Notes under the pieces: generated by a model
Database searches by the model: none
The model's input: the letters and a program-made list of their open reading frames with translations, nothing else
Told to the model about the DNA's origin: nothing
Assembly (NCBI RefSeq): GCF_001311865.1
Contig: NZ_BBCD01000010.1
Span: 1-64,000 of the forward strand
DNA: 64,000 bases
Direction of reading: 5' to 3'
Source of the DNA: Piscibacillus salipiscarius JCM 13188
GTDB lineage: Bacteria > Bacillota > Bacilli > Bacillales > Alkalibacillaceae
Made by a program: the position numbers and the translations under genes
In this document: piece by piece, positions 47,487 through 59,494 of the stretch
Layout of the letters: each line of letters opens with the position of its first letter
Position numbering within the stretch: the stretch's first letter is position 1

Positions 47487-48296
47487 TTAACAGAATAGTT
47501 TCCTGATAAATTCTTTGTGAGTTTCATCATTGGCGTCAGCAAGTTGATCTTTTAATGTTGTTATTTTATTTAATTTATTAGTTTCCTGTAGCTCACCAGG
47601 TTTATTATTAACCCATGCATTTAATTGTTCCATCCAAGCCTCATCCATTTCAGTTTCACTGAGGAGTGTTAATCCTTGGTTATACCAATCTATATTCTGA
47701 TCATTCACTTTAACGTTTAACGCCTCAACATTCCAAGATTTATAAAAGAAATGTTCCATATAAACTAAATCATTTGATTCAAGCCAGTCTGTAATCGAAG
47801 ACTTCTCGGACTCAGAGGAAATTAAATGACTAATGACATAAAACTGACCATTTTGTTCTTGAATGGTTGCTGGAATAGATTGAGGTTGTAGTTTTTCTGA
47901 ATTAATTCTTCAGCGTTAGCTTGATTTGAGAACATACCGAATTGAATGACTTCAAATGCACTGGCGGGTTTAGATAACGTTGATCCGCTCACTGCTTGTT
48001 CACCAACAGGTTCATCTGAAGATGGTTCTTCATCATCTGTTTCAGTTGTGGCAGCAGGTAAAGTGTCTGGAGTTAAGTCAGAAAAATAATAAATTAATCC
48101 TGCTCCAAACAATACCCCTAATAAGACAGCTAAAAGGATCGGCTTAACCATTTTTGCCATAGCAGAATTGCGATTAAATGTTAAAAAAGATGACTGCGAT
48201 TTTTGTTTTTGGCGTTAAATAATACTCTAAATCATGCCTTTTATGGTTTTGGTTGTCCTGATTCATGGTTACTCTAACTCTTTTTTGCTCGTCCAT
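47487..48296 (-). CDS. spoIIB: SpoIIB-like SPOR-domain protein (frameshifted)
   Basis: Septal localisation factor for engulfment. N-terminal cytosolic stretch MDEQKRVRVTMNQDNQN, one TM (MVKPILLAVLLGVLFGAGLIYYF), an acidic linker, then a SPOR domain (FEVIQFGMFSNQANAEELI) and a helical tail. ATG at 48296 behind AAGGTGG. Breaks near 48195, 47890 and 47790. Position between folC side and radC matches spoIIB in B. subtilis. Confidence 0.8.
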
Positions 48297-48436
48297 TTTC
48301 ATACCACCTTGTCCCGTGTTGGTATGAGAGTATCACAGTCTTTTTAAAAAATTAGCCAAAACTTGTCATAAGACTTCGACAATTTCTTTATGTAAAGAAA
48401 AAAGTGATTTCGACATATCGAAATCACTCTCACTAA

Positions 48437-50151
48437 TTAAACAATTGATGCAACTTTATTTTTACCGTTCCGTTTTGCCCCTACGTACATTGAACGATCA
48501 GCATTTCTGATTAACTCTTGTGGTGTTTCGCATTGATCAGGGTATGTAGAAACACCTATACTTGCTGTGACGTTAATCTCTTGAACCTCGACATTTCCAT
48601 CAATAGTTTTATATAGAATAAACGGTTCACTAGCAATTGAATATCGAATGTCCTCTGCAATTTGTATCACATCATTGTGGGGCATACCTTTAATTAAAAC
48701 TGTAAACTCTTCTCCCCCGTACCTTGCGATAATACCATAATGTCCAAATAAACGTTCTAGGCGATTCGCAAGTTCAATTAACACTTCATTCCCAGATTCA
48801 TGCCCGTGTTCATCATTAATCGCTTTAAAAGAATCAATATCTAAAATAATGACAGATAAGTTCTCTTTGATGCCTTTTGCTTCTAAATCTTTAGCATATT
48901 CATCAATATGCTCTATGAAATAACGATAATTATACAGATTAGTTAATTGATCACGTTGACTTTTCGTTTTCGCTGATTCATAGTGACGAGCATTTTCAAT
49001 GGCAACTGATAAAAAGTTAGCCAGAATTTCTAATAACATTAAATGGTATTTCTCATAAGCGTTAAGTTCATTCGAACTAACTGTCAACACGCCTACAATT
49101 TTTCCGCTTCGTTGGATTGGAACTCCCATGACACTCTTAGTTTCATCAGGAAGTTCTTCAGGGTTCAATTGATCAATGTCTTTCTTTCTCATCATCATTA
49201 TACTTTTTTCACGCTCATAAACCGACCCAGCAAACCCTTCACCACGAAATAATTTTAGATCCTTTTTAAGCTGATTTCCTTCTTGGTCCATAAACCTTAT
49301 TAAGTCCATCATTCGACTTTCATTGGATACATCAAACACATAAATATTAGAAGCTGGAATTAAATATTTTATTTCATCAAGAAACGTATCTAGCACACTT
49401 TTCACATTTAAACTTTTTGAAAGTTCATGGCCAATCTCACTTGTTGTATGTAAATACTTATTGATGAGTTGAGTGTTATGGTAATAAGAAAAGACAATCG
49501 ACAATAAGATGAATGGTACTCCGACGAAAAGACGGCGATTGCTTCAATTTGAACATACATTAAATAAAGCACCAGACCCAACGGAAAGGCAAGAAGGGTT
49601 GCTCCTGAATCAATTAATAAACTTTTTGGATAAGCAAGTAGGTTCTCACCATGCATGTACCATTGAAATACAGATAAAAAGATCTGATTGACAAGTATAA
49701 TAGCTACGATATAACCAACGAGAGGTATTACTTGCTCAACTGTATCAAACGTTAATATGCCATGAGTTCCGCCTAACGCATAATAAACCCAAGCAGAGAT
49801 TACAGATGTTAACAAAAACATAGTTGAATTAGTCGGTATACGGTGTGCTTCATCTTTTTTGAGATTAATTTTTACAAACAATACGACTAGCGATAATTGA
49901 ATTAAAATTAACTCAACAAAAAGCCCAAAATATAGAAACGCAGCCAAACTTACACCATTACTAAAAAATACTGTAATGTTCCCAACTTTTATAGGGAAAA
50001 CGGCAACGGCACAAATGACAATGGCGAACGCTAATAAATCCAACCATTGTTCACTAAAATCAGGCTTAAATTCCATATATGCATATGTAACAAGAGACGG
50101 AAAAGCGACTAACCATATAACCCACATTGTTATAACTTTTGATTTCGCCAT
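48437..50151 (-). CDS. Membrane GAF-GGDEF diguanylate cyclase (one frameshift)
   Basis: Likely makes c-di-GMP. About six or seven TM segments in residues 1-210, a coiled linker (STSEIGHELSKSLNVKSVLDTFL), a GAF domain (residues about 230-390), then a GGDEF domain with DQLTNLYNYRYF, DIDSFKAINDEHGHESGN and the active-site RYGGEEF. No RxxD inhibitory site is seen five residues before GGEEF. ATG at 50151 behind AAGGGG. A lost T near 49530 breaks the last TM. About 572 residues. Stands alone between folC and spoIIB, where B. subtilis has comC. Confidence 0.88.
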
Positions 50152-50190
50152 AAGTAACCCCTTCATTTCCAATATAAGATCTTAATTCCT

Positions 50191-51475
50191 TTACTCAAGC
50201 AAATAACGTCTAACCTCTGATATAAAATACAATGATCCTGTTATAACTAAGACTTCGTCAGTCTCTTGTTGTCTTAAAAATTCTTTGACTGTGGATTTCC
50301 AATTTTCAGAAACTATTATATCACATTTATAGAACTTTTGTAATAGTTCTTTTGAACTATAACTTTTCATGAAGTTAAAAGATGTAACGCTAACATGATC
50401 AAAATGACGTTTAAGTTGATGTATGATTGGTTCAATAGGTTTCCCTTTTATAACTGAAACTAGTAATCTAACTTTGGACGGATCATACCGTTTTGAATGG
50501 TATCAACCAACTGCTCAATTGCTTCTAAATTGTGTGCTCCATCCAGTATAATCTTTGGTTGTTTATTAATAACTTCATACCTTCCGACCCATGTCGTTTG
50601 TTCTATACTCTTTATAATCTTCTCTATTGAAACAGAAAAACCTTCTAATTCACTTAATTTTTTAAAAGAATAAATAGCTAAAGTTGCATTTTCCACTTGA
50701 TGTTTTCCACTCATTGACAAGACCAGATTGTTAATTGATAAATCGTCAGAATTAAAATTAAAACGTTCACCTGTTTCAAGCGATTCATTCCATGTATAAT
50801 CATAATCTTTATGTAACTGATAAATAGGACTACCGCATTGTTTGGCACGTTTTCTATCACGTGATACGCTTCTTGCCTAACCTCGTTTGTAACAATTGGA
50901 ATGTTAGATTTTATAATGCCAGCCTTTTCAGATGCAATCTCCTCTATACTATTACCTAATATATCCATGTGATCATAACCAATCATGGTAATAATCGATA
51001 ATAAAGGACTAACAACATTTGTGGAATCTAAACGTCCTCCCAAACCCGCTTCAAAAATCGCATAGTCCACTCGTTGATCTTTAAAATATTGCAATGCGAT
51101 ACAGGTAATGATTTCAAATTCTGTAGGCTTTCCAAATTGGGTATGCCCCACTTCTTCACAGAGGGGTTTTAGTTTTTCAACGTAATAGACTAATTGATCT
51201 CCAGGAATTGGTGTACCATTAATACTCATTCGTTCATTGAACAGTTCGATATAAGGTGAAGAAAACGTCCCAACTGTGTAATCATGATGCTGAAGCATTT
51301 GCTTTAAATAGGATAATGTCGACCCTTTACCGTTGGTTCCTGCAATATGAATGATCTTTAAATCTTTTTCAGGATGATTTAGTTTGTCTAAAAGGAGTTT
51401 CACTCGATGTAAGCCGGGTTTCATTCCAAACTTGAGCTGTTCTCTAATCCAATTAATCGCTTCTTTTTCGTTCAT
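50191..51475 (-). CDS. folC: Folylpolyglutamate synthase FolC (frameshifted)
   Basis: Mur-ligase-family enzyme adding glutamates to folates. P-loop IAGTNGKGST, the omega-loop region TFSSPYIELFNERM, and IGYDHMDILG. ATG at 51475 behind a GGAGG site. Slips near 50850, 50715 and 50460; the C-terminal fragment ends VRRYLLE with a stop at 50191. About 428 residues, as in B. subtilis. Follows valS. Confidence 0.95.
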
Positions 51476-51496
51476 AAATAATCCTCCATATAATAA

Positions 51497-51521
51497 ATTG
51501 CCTGCTAAAAAGCAGGCAATT
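51497..51521 (-). terminator. Terminator after valS, overlapping the folC leader
   Basis: Stem aattgcctgct / agcaggcaatt with a 3-base loop, followed on the minus strand by TTATTATAT. It lies between the valS stop and the folC ribosome site, so it may act as a partial attenuator. Confidence 0.65.
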
Positions 51522-51529
51522 CAACTGTA

Positions 51530-54178
51530 TTATGATACATCTTCAAGTTCTTTTAGACGTTCTTTCACAAGCTTTTGTTTTTCTAAATAATCTTTCTCTT
51601 TTTCTCGCTCTTCTTGAACAACATGCTCAGGAGCTTTGCTTACAAAGTTTTCATTTGCAAGCTTCTTTTGAACACGTTCCACTTCTTTATTCCATTTATC
51701 TAATTCAGTTTTTAATCTTTCAATTTCAGCGTCAAGGTCGATTAACCCTTCAAGCGGGAAGAAGATTTCTGCTCCAGTTACAACAGCACTTTTCGCTTGA
51801 TCAGGTATATCAATATTCGTTGCAATCGTTAACGTCTCTGGATTACAAAAACGTTCTAAATAATGCTTATTACGAGTTAATTCATCTACAATTTGATCGT
51901 CATTAGCTTTAATTAAAATCTTAATTTCTTTAGACATTGGTGTATCTACTTCTGCACGAACGTTACGAACAGAGCGAATAATGGATACTAGGCGTTGCAT
52001 TTCCTTAGATGATTGTTCATTATTAAATTCCGAACGAACTTCTGGCCACGAGCTTGTGACAATAGATTCCCCTTTGTGTGGGATGTGCTGCCAAATCTCT
52101 TCAGTTATGAATGGCATGAACGGGTGAAGCATACGTAAAATGCTATCTAATGTAACAACTAATACTGAACGTGTTGTTTGTTTTGCTTCTTCATCATCAC
52201 CATATAACGGTAGCTTAGCCATCTCAATATACCAGTCACAGAACTCATCCCAGATGAAGTTATATAAGTGTCGACCCGCTTCACCGAAGTCATAGCGATC
52301 AATATTTCGTGTAACATTTTCAATCGTTTCATTTAACCGCGTTAAAATCCATTCATCAGCTAATGACTTCTTCTTCGTTAAATCAATATCTTCATATTTA
52401 AACTCACCAAGATTCATCTGAACAAATCTTGAAGCGTTCCAAATTTTATTAGCAAAATTCCATGTGGCTTCGACTTTTTCCCAGTGGAATCGTAAGTCCT
52501 GCCCAGGTGATGAACCAGTTGATAAGAAATAGCGCAGAGAATCAGCACCATATTTGTCAATCACATCCATTGGATCAACACCATTACCAAGTGACTTACT
52601 CATCTTGCGACCTTCTGCATCTCGCACTAAACCATGCATAATGACATCCTTAAACGGTCTTCTGTTTGTGAACTCAACCGATTGGAATACCATACGAGCA
52701 ACCCAGAAAAAGATGATATCATACCCTGTCACTAAAGCATCTGTTGGGAAGTAACGCTGATAGTCTTTACTCTTTTCATCTGGCCAGCCCATTGTTGAAA
52801 ACGGCCATAATGCAGATGAGAACCATGTATCTAATACATCTTCATCTTGCTCCCAATTCTCGATATCTTCTGGTTCTTCCCTGCTAACATATACTTCACC
52901 TGTTTCTTTATGATACCAAGCTGGTATTCTATGCCCCCACCAAAGCTGCCTTGAAATACACCAGTCACGAATATTTTCCATCCAGTTTAAATAGGTATTT
53001 TCAAAACGTTCTGGTACAAAATTGACTTTATCATCTGTTTTTGCAGTTCTACCGCTTGTTTAGCTAATGGGTCCATTTTAACAAACCATTGAGTGGATAA
53101 ATAAGGTTCAACAACGGCACCACTACGTTCCGAATGACCTACTGAATGTTCATGTTCTTCAATTTTAAACAAAACACCATCTTCTTGTAGGTCTTTAACT
53201 AGTTGTTTACGGCACTCAAAACGATCCATACCTTTATATTTATCAGCATTTTCGTTCATCGTTCCGTCTTCATTCATTACTAAAATGCGCTCTAGATTAT
53301 GTCGGTTACCAATTTCAAAGTCGTTAGGGTCATGGGCTGGTGTGATTTTAACCGCACCTGAACCAAATTCCATATCAACGTAATCATCGGCAATGATTTC
53401 AATCTCACGTCCAACAATTGGTAGTACTACTTTTTTACCAATAAGATGTTTATAACGTTCATCTTCTGGATGAACGGCAACAGCTGTATCACCTAACATT
53501 GTCTCTGGACGAGTCGTAGCAATTTCAATATAACCTGAGCCATCTTTTAAAGGATACTTCATATGATAAAAAGCACCTTTGACATCTTTGTAAATAACCT
53601 CAATGTCGGATAAAGCAGTTTGTGTACTTGGATCCCAGTTAATAATGTACTGTCCACGGTAAATAAGACCTTTTTCATATAAAGTCACAAATACTTCTTT
53701 TACTGCATTTGATAAACCTTCATCCAATGTAAAACGTTCTCTAGAGTAATCCAGACCTAACCCTATTTTTTCCCATTGCTTACGAATAAACGATGCGTAC
53801 TCTTCTTTCCAGTCCCATGAGCGCTCTAAGAATTTTTCACGTCCTAAATCATAACGCGAGACACCTTCTTCACGAAGTTTTTCCTTCTACTTTTGCTTGC
53901 GTAGCGATCCCTGCATGGTCCATTCCTGGAAGCCACAGCACATCGTACCCTCTCATACGTTTGTAACGTGTAATAATATCTTGTAATGTCGTATCCCAGG
54001 CATGCCCTAAATGTAATCGTCCTGTTACATTTGGAGGCGGAATAACTACTGTGAATGGCTCCTTAGATGCGTCATCTTTTGCTTCAAAAAACTTTCCATC
54101 TACCCAAAACTTATAGCGACCTTGTTCAACCTCTTGAGGGTTGTACTTAGGAGCCATTATGTTTTGCTCTTCTGACAT
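51530..54178 (-). CDS. valS: Valyl-tRNA synthetase (two frameshifts)
   Basis: Class I synthetase for tRNA-Val. HIGH-type motif HLGHAWD near the N-terminus, editing (CP1) domain, KMSKSLGNG, anticodon-binding domain, and a C-terminal coiled coil ([27 protein letters not shown]). ATG at 54178 with AAGGAGGG. Slips near 53870 and 52990 (with loss after KVEGK and after QNVLKIP). About 883 residues reconstructed, as in B. subtilis (880). Controlled by the T-box at 54207-54472. Confidence 0.97.
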
Positions 54179-54206
54179 AAAAGACCCTCCTTAAAGTTTT
54201 ATAAAA

Positions 54207-54472
54207 TAAAAAATCTTTTCATCCTTTATAGAAAGGACGAAAAAGATTGACTTCGCGGTACCACCTTAATTCACATCTGATTTATCTGCACAGATGTGCG
54301 CTTCATTAATCTAACGGTTTTCCCGTGTTCACCTACTTAAGTTCAATGAACCAGCTAATTCAGAGCGACCTTCCAAGCCTTCATTCCGAGGAAACTCTCA
54401 GCTTACGTTTCCATCTCTGTCAGAATCCAACCTGTACTCTTCTCTTACAGCCTTTAACTATTATGATTTTGT
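54207..54472 (-). promoter_or_regulatory. T-box leader of valS
   Basis: Minus-strand T-box core AAGGTGGTACCGCG at 54254-54267 and terminator stem (aatcttttcatcctt with aaggacgaaaaagatt, 54212-54248) followed by T-rich sequence. A GTC Val specifier is plausible at 54367-54369, in GAAGGTCGCTCTGAA. Uncharged tRNA-Val would allow read-through. Confidence 0.88.
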
Positions 54473-54478
54473 TATTAT

Positions 54479-54506
54479 TGTATACGTATTTTATACAAAT
54501 AGTCAA
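54479..54506 (-). promoter_or_regulatory. Promoter of valS T-box transcript
   Basis: TTGACT (54501-54506) with TATACA after 16 bases (54479-54484), or TACAAT after 18 bases; minus strand. Confidence 0.65.
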
Positions 54507-54529
54507 CGAAAATCAACCATTATGTCATG

Positions 54530-54564
54530 AAAATAAAAAAAGTGGGGCGTATGCCCACACTTTT
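54530..54564 (-). terminator. Terminator downstream of spoVID
   Basis: Stem aaaagtg.gggc / gccc.cactttt with loop atac, followed by TTTTTTT on the minus strand. It lies beyond the small + gene, so a spoVID transcript would run antisense through that gene before ending here. Confidence 0.7.
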
Positions 54565-54625
54565 AAACTAAAATATTAACACTTTCCTCAAAACATCATA
54601 TCGTGTAATAGAGAGGAGGAGACTA

Positions 54626-54814
54626 ATGGCTAGATATTACCGCTACCGCTTACCACCTTGGGCAAGGCACTGTATATTTGTCATCGAAAAGTGTACGTTA
54701 CCTATCATGATTTTCCAATTAGTTAGAACATTACTATTTCCATCCACACTTGATGTCTTTTTATCTGGTTTATTAGTGGGTCTGTATATTGCCTTTTACT
54801 TAGAGTGGATCTAA
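54626..54814 (+). CDS. Small membrane protein, 62 residues, unknown
   Basis: MARYYRYRLPPWARHCIFVIEK then a hydrophobic hairpin, two TM segments (about 19-37 and 41-60). Intact, with a strong GAGGAGGAG ribosome site 5-7 bases ahead of ATG. I do not recognise a named family; a conserved hypothetical of halophilic bacilli is possible. Stop at 54814 abuts the spoVID stop at 54815 with no gap. It occupies the place where B. subtilis has ysxE. Upstream CATATCGTGT resembles a SigE/SigK -10, but weakly. Confidence 0.7.
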   Translation: MARYYRYRLPPWARHCIFVIEKCTLPIMIFQLVRTLLFPSTLDVFLSGLLVGLYIAFYLEWI

Positions 54815-56164
54815 TCATTTATATGGAACATACAATACATCGCCAGTTTTGAGCTGATGGTCGTCATCTAAACCATTTAACCGTTCAAGCTGAGAAACGG
54901 TAACACTATAGGAATTAGCAATGGATTCAAGCGTCTCGTTCTCTTGAACAAACCTCATTTTTACACTGACTTTTTCAGGTTCTTGTTCCTCTTCTCCATC
55001 ACGGAAGAAATTAGATAGATAATTTAGGCCAAACATTTTCTTCTTAGGTTTTTTAGCGTTATCTTCTTCTTCCATATGGTCGTCATCATATTGATCTTTA
55101 CTTGATTTTTGATTAACTTCCGGAGACGCATCTTTCTTTTTACTTTCTTCTTTTTCAGCTTCAGGCTTTGCCTCTTGTTTCTTAGCTTCTTCTTTTTCTT
55201 TTTCTTGGTTTCTTTTTCTTAACTTCTTTTTGTTCTTTTTTCGCCTTTTTAGTTTCTTCTTTCATTTCTTCTTGTTTGGCTTCTTTCTCTTTCTTCATTT
55301 CTTCTTGTTTTGCTTTCTTCTCTTTTTTCATTTCTTTCTCTTTAGCTGGTGCTTTTTCTTCTTGTTTAGCCTCTTGTTTAACTTCTTCTTTAGGTTTATT
55401 CTCTAGATTTTCTTTACCAGATGGGGCATTTGGCGCTACATTTTCTTTTGATTCTTTAGCTTTAGGTTGTTCTTCGGCCTTAGCCTTTTTCTCTTTATTA
55501 TTGAAGAACTCTGTAAAAGATTGTGTCTCTTTTTATTCCAAAACTCGCGTCCCTTTTTCTGCTCTTCTTCAGTTTCTTCAGGCTCGTGCATCATTTCTTC
55601 CTGAGGTCGTAATTCTTCTTCATAATGCTCTTCATCTTGCTCTTGTTCCTCTTCATCAAAGCTTGGAATCTCTTGTAATTGAAAATCAGAGTTTACTTGT
55701 TCATCCTGTCGCACTTCCTCTAGATCTTCTAAGACTTCAACATTAGCTAGACGAATTTTGGCATAGACGTGTAACGACTTTGGTTCTGGTAATTCATAAT
55801 CAAAATACTCAATTTCAACATCTGGTTCACCTGTTTCATTAACACGATTCACTGGAATAGTAATATCTACTGGAATCGGATACTGAAAAGTTGTAAATCC
55901 GTTATCAAGAGCTTTCACTTGCTGAACATAATTCTCATCATCATCGTCTTGATCCATAATATACATTGGTTCTTCTCGTGGTAAAGATTGATAATCCCCA
56001 GACACCATCAAAACACCACGCAACTGGATGTAGCTAGATTCTTTTAATATATTAACATCCGGTTGAATGGAAATGCCGTACAAATCATCGATCTCTTCAC
56101 CTTGGCGAAACGTAATTTCTTCGTGCAAATCGAATAGAAAGGGTTCATTTCCGTTATAATTCAC
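54815..56164 (-). CDS. spoVID: Spore coat assembly protein SpoVID (frameshifted)
   Basis: Anchors the coat to the spore and encases it with SafA. N-terminal SpoVID domain (LFDLHEEITFRQGEEIDDLYGISIQPDV...), an acidic segment, a long Lys/Glu-rich low-complexity region around 55080-55440 (KEKEMKKEKKAKQEE-like repeats), and a C-terminal LysM (FVQENETLESIANSYSVTV) ending in LYVPYK. GTG at 56164 behind GAGGAGG. Slips near 55530 and 55220. About 450 codons. Start of the unit after hemL's terminator. Confidence 0.9.
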
Positions 56165-56409
56165 GACTCATCCTCCTCACAAAAATATCCTTTACCAATA
56201 CATATATGACAACTTGTTTTTAAAAAGAACTTTTCTAAGATATTAAAGTAAAAGATTAACAATGTGGCGGGAGAAGAAGTCTGGTCAATGTTGAATATAG
56301 AACTATAAATTGTTCAACCAAATGAGTAGATTCACTGCTACTATGGGTGTTTTTCGTATTTCTATAAGTGTCTTTTTCTCTTATGTATGTGTCCCCTTCC
56401 ATTCATAAA
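56165..56409. other. Intergenic spacer spoVID-hemL
   Basis: About 245 bases without a convincing gene. The minus strand near 56200 (GTCATATATG) could hold a SigE-type element for spoVID, but no clear -35/-10 pair was found. Otherwise nothing seen. Confidence 0.4.
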
Positions 56410-56437
56410 GAAACCACACAGCAAGAGTGCTGTGTGG
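56410..56437 (-). terminator. Terminator of the hem operon
   Basis: Stem ccacacagca / tgctgtgtgg (56414-56423 with 56428-56437), followed on the minus strand by TTTCTTT, right after the hemL stop. Confidence 0.8.
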
Positions 56438-56444
56438 CCTTAAC

Positions 56445-57731
56445 TTAACCTTTATATTGTTTAAATGCTTGTTCTGCTGCATGGACCGTCTTCTCAATGT
56501 CTTCATCTGTATGGGCTGTAGATAGGAACATTCCTTCAAATTGTGAAGGTGGTAAAAAGATTCCTTGTTCTGCCATTAGTCGATAGTATTCTGCAAACCA
56601 TTCTAAGTCTGATGATTTGGCAGTTTCAAAGTTAATAACTTCTTCATTAGTAAAGAAGAAACCAATCATTGAACCTGCACGATTTACCTGTAATGGCACG
56701 CCATATTCTTCAGCAGCTTTTTTATAACCTTCTATTAATCGATCTGCTTTTTTATTAATCTCTTCATAAGATTGATCGCTTAGTTGATTTAAAGTCTCAT
56801 AACCCGCTGCCATGGCTAGTGGGTTACCAGAAAGAGTTCCAGCTTGATAAATATCTCCAGCTGGGGCAATTCGTTCCATAATTTCACGCTTACCACCGTA
56901 GGCACCTACTGGAAGTCCGCCGCCAATAACTTTACCTAGACAAGTTAAATCTGGTGTTACACCAAAGTGTCCTTGAGCGCAGTTATAGCCAACGCGGAAC
57001 CCTGTCATAACTTCATCAAAAATAAGTAATGATCCATTATCTTCAGTAATGTCTCTTAAGAAGCTTAAAAATTCATTTACAGGAGGTACAACCCCCATAT
57101 TTCCAGAAACAGGTTCAACAATTACAGCTGCAATATCCTTACCATATTCTTCAAAGGCATATTTCACACTTTCTTGGTCATTATAAGGTACCGTAATTGT
57201 GTTTTGTGCGATCGAAGCAGGTACTCCTGGGCTATCAGGTAGACCAAGAGTTGCCACACCTGACCCTGCTTTAATAAGTAATGAATCACCGTGCCCGTGG
57301 TAGTTGCCTTCGAATTTAAGTATTTTATCTCTACCTGTGTAACCACGTGCTAAGCGCAGGGCACTCATAGTCGCTTCTGTTCCTGAGTTAACCATACGAA
57401 CCATTTCAATTGAAGGAACACGATCGATCACTAACTTTGCTAATTTGTTTTCGTATTCAACGTTTGCTCCGAAGCTTGTCCCTTTTTCTAATACTTCCTT
57501 AAGTTGTCCAACAACTTGATCATCAGCATGACCAAGAATTAATGGTCCCCAGCTTAACACATAGTCGATGTACTCATTTCCATCAACATCATAAATTTTA
57601 GACCCTTTACCTTCTTCCATGTAAATAGGATCGATATTAACAGAATTAAACGCTCTAACTGGAGAATTTACCCCGCCTGGCAGTAAATCAACCGCTTCGT
57701 TAAATAATTCTTGTGATTTTTCGTAACCCAT
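56445..57731 (-). CDS. hemL: Glutamate-1-semialdehyde 2,1-aminomutase
   Basis: PLP enzyme making 5-aminolevulinate. 428 residues, intact. [13 protein letters not shown] at the N-terminus, [33 protein letters not shown] and the PLP lysine in [14 protein letters not shown] at 57731 with GGAGG. Last gene of the hemAXCDBL operon, 15 bases after hemB. Confidence 0.97.
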   Translation of the reverse strand: MGYEKSQELFNEAVDLLPGGVNSPVRAFNSVNIDPIYMEEGKGSKIYDVDGNEYIDYVLSWGPLILGHADDQVVGQLKEVLEKGTSFGANVEYENKLAKLVIDRVPSIEMVRMVNSGTEATMSALRLARGYTGRDKILKFEGNYHGHGDSLLIKAGSGVATLGLPDSPGVPASIAQNTITVPYNDQESVKYAFEEYGKDIAAVIVEPVSGNMGVVPPVNEFLSFLRDITEDNGSLLIFDEVMTGFRVGYNCAQGHFGVTPDLTCLGKVIGGGLPVGAYGGKREIMERIAPAGDIYQAGTLSGNPLAMAAGYETLNQLSDQSYEEINKKADRLIEGYKKAAEEYGVPLQVNRAGSMIGFFFTNEEVINFETAKSSDLEWFAEYYRLMAEQGIFLPPSQFEGMFLSTAHTDEDIEKTVHAAEQAFKQYKG

Positions 57732-57746
57732 TTAATAACCTCCTTC

Positions 57747-58723
57747 TTATTGCTTAAGCCATTTTGCGACATCTTTTGCGAAATAAGTCATAATTAAATT
57801 AGCGCCTGCTCGTTTCATTGAGGTTAATTTTTCTAAAACAATTTGTTGTTCATTAATCCAGCCGTTTTGAGCGGCAGCTTTGACCATAGAGTATTCACCG
57901 CTGACGTTATAAGCCACAATTGGCACATTATAACGGTCTCTGACTTCTCTCATTATATCTAAATAAGTCATAGCAGGCTTCACAATTAGAAAGTCTGCAC
58001 CTTCCATAATATCAGATTCAGCTTCTCTCTGTGCTTCAAGACGGTTTGCTGGATCCATTTGATAGGTCTTACGATCGCCAAATTGCGGAGTACTGCCTGC
58101 AGCGTCTCTAAATGGACCATAAAATGCTGAGGCATATTTAATAGCGTAAGACATAATAGGAATATTCTCAAAACCAGAATCGTCCAAGCCCTTACGAATA
58201 GCTGCAACAAAACCATCCATCATATTGGAAGGAGCAATAATGTCTGCCCCAGCCTTTGCTTGCGAAATAGCCGTTTTAACTAATAAAGGTAATGATTCAT
58301 CATTATGAACGTATTGGTCATGAATCACACCACAATGTCCATGGTCTGTATATTCACACAAACATGTATCCGCCACAACTAGTACATCTGGATAGTTTTC
58401 TTTTATAAAACGAGTAGCTTTCTGGATAATTCCTTCGTCATTATAAGCTTCTGACCCTACTGAATCTTTAACATCTGGTACTCCAAATAAAAGAACTGCA
58501 CGAATACCCAATGAGACAACTTCATCCATTTCTTCGGATAACCGATCTAAGGAAATTTGATAAATGCCTGGCATCGAAGGTACTTCATTTTTTGCCCTTC
58601 TTCTTCTAAAACGAAAATAGGATAAATTAAATCTTCGGTTCTTAAATGAGTTTCTCTAACTAAAGCTCTCATACTATCAGAACTTCGAAGTCTTCTATGT
58701 CGATCAAAATTTAAATCACTCAT
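57747..58723 (-). CDS. hemB: Delta-aminolevulinic acid dehydratase (one frameshift)
   Basis: Condenses two aminolevulinates to porphobilinogen. Zinc site region [15 protein letters not shown] with the Cys ligands, the Schiff-base lysines in [15 protein letters not shown] and [11 protein letters not shown] at 58723 chosen (third of three ATG, best spaced from AAAGGAGA); overlaps the hemD stop by 8 bases. One lost A near 58590 joins EEEGQKN to [10 protein letters not shown]. About 325 residues. Confidence 0.96.
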
Positions 58724-59494
58724 CATCATTCTCCTTTATAGAGTAATAGTGAACCACAGCGTCGGATAATCCTTCCAGTGTAAAAACTTCAGGGACAATT
58801 GTATTAGTGAAACCAGATTGTTCAGCTTTTTCTCTTGTTGTCTCTCCAATACAAAAGCAAGGTTTGATTAAATAAGCCTGATTGATCCCAACTAACTTTT
58901 CGAATGCATTAACAGAAGAAGGCGATGTGAATACTAATCCATCTACATTTTCAGTCAATTCTTGATTTATAATGCTTTCTACTTTGTGATTCACAACAGT
59001 CCTATAAACAATCATTGTATCGTATGGAATATTTTGCACGATCTAACTTGTGATCAATCACATCACGAGATAAATTACCTTTTATGAGTAACACATGCTT
59101 TGGTTTCATGTCACTTATAAACGAATGACTAAAAATGTTCAGCATCATAAATTTCTGGTAAAAAATGAGCTTGTACGCCATATTGTTCTAAAGCTTCTTT
59201 GGTCTTTGAGCCAACGACAGCCTTTTTAATATGTTGAATTTCACTAGGCGAAATTGCGTGATTGTCTAAAGTTTCAAAAAAGTACCGAACACCATTTGCA
59301 CTTGTAAAAACGACCCAATCAAATTGATTAAATTGATTTATAGTCTCACGATGAGAAACAGATTCCTCTAACTCAAAAGTAATTAAAGAATAAGCAATGA
59401 CGTTTACACCATGTTCTTTAAGTGGAACGATAAAATCTTGAGCTTTAGCAAATTCACGAGAGATAAATAAGGTCTTCCCCTTTAATTGAGACAT
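58716..59494 (-). CDS. hemD: Uroporphyrinogen-III synthase (frameshifted)
   Basis: Closes hydroxymethylbilane into uroporphyrinogen III. Poorly conserved family; visible are [23 protein letters not shown] and, in the second half, [15 protein letters not shown]. Slips near 59130 and 59040. ATG at 59494 overlaps the hemC stop by one base. About 259 residues. Confidence 0.92.

Noticed and set aside
51532-51906. Plus-strand 124-codon frame opposite valS
   Set aside because: Shadow of the coiled-coil end of ValS; Leu/Phe-rich complement of Glu/Lys codons.
55080-55440. Repetitive tract that looked like a tandem repeat or CRISPR
   Set aside because: It is the degenerate Lys/Glu codon stretch of spoVID; no fixed repeat-spacer unit.
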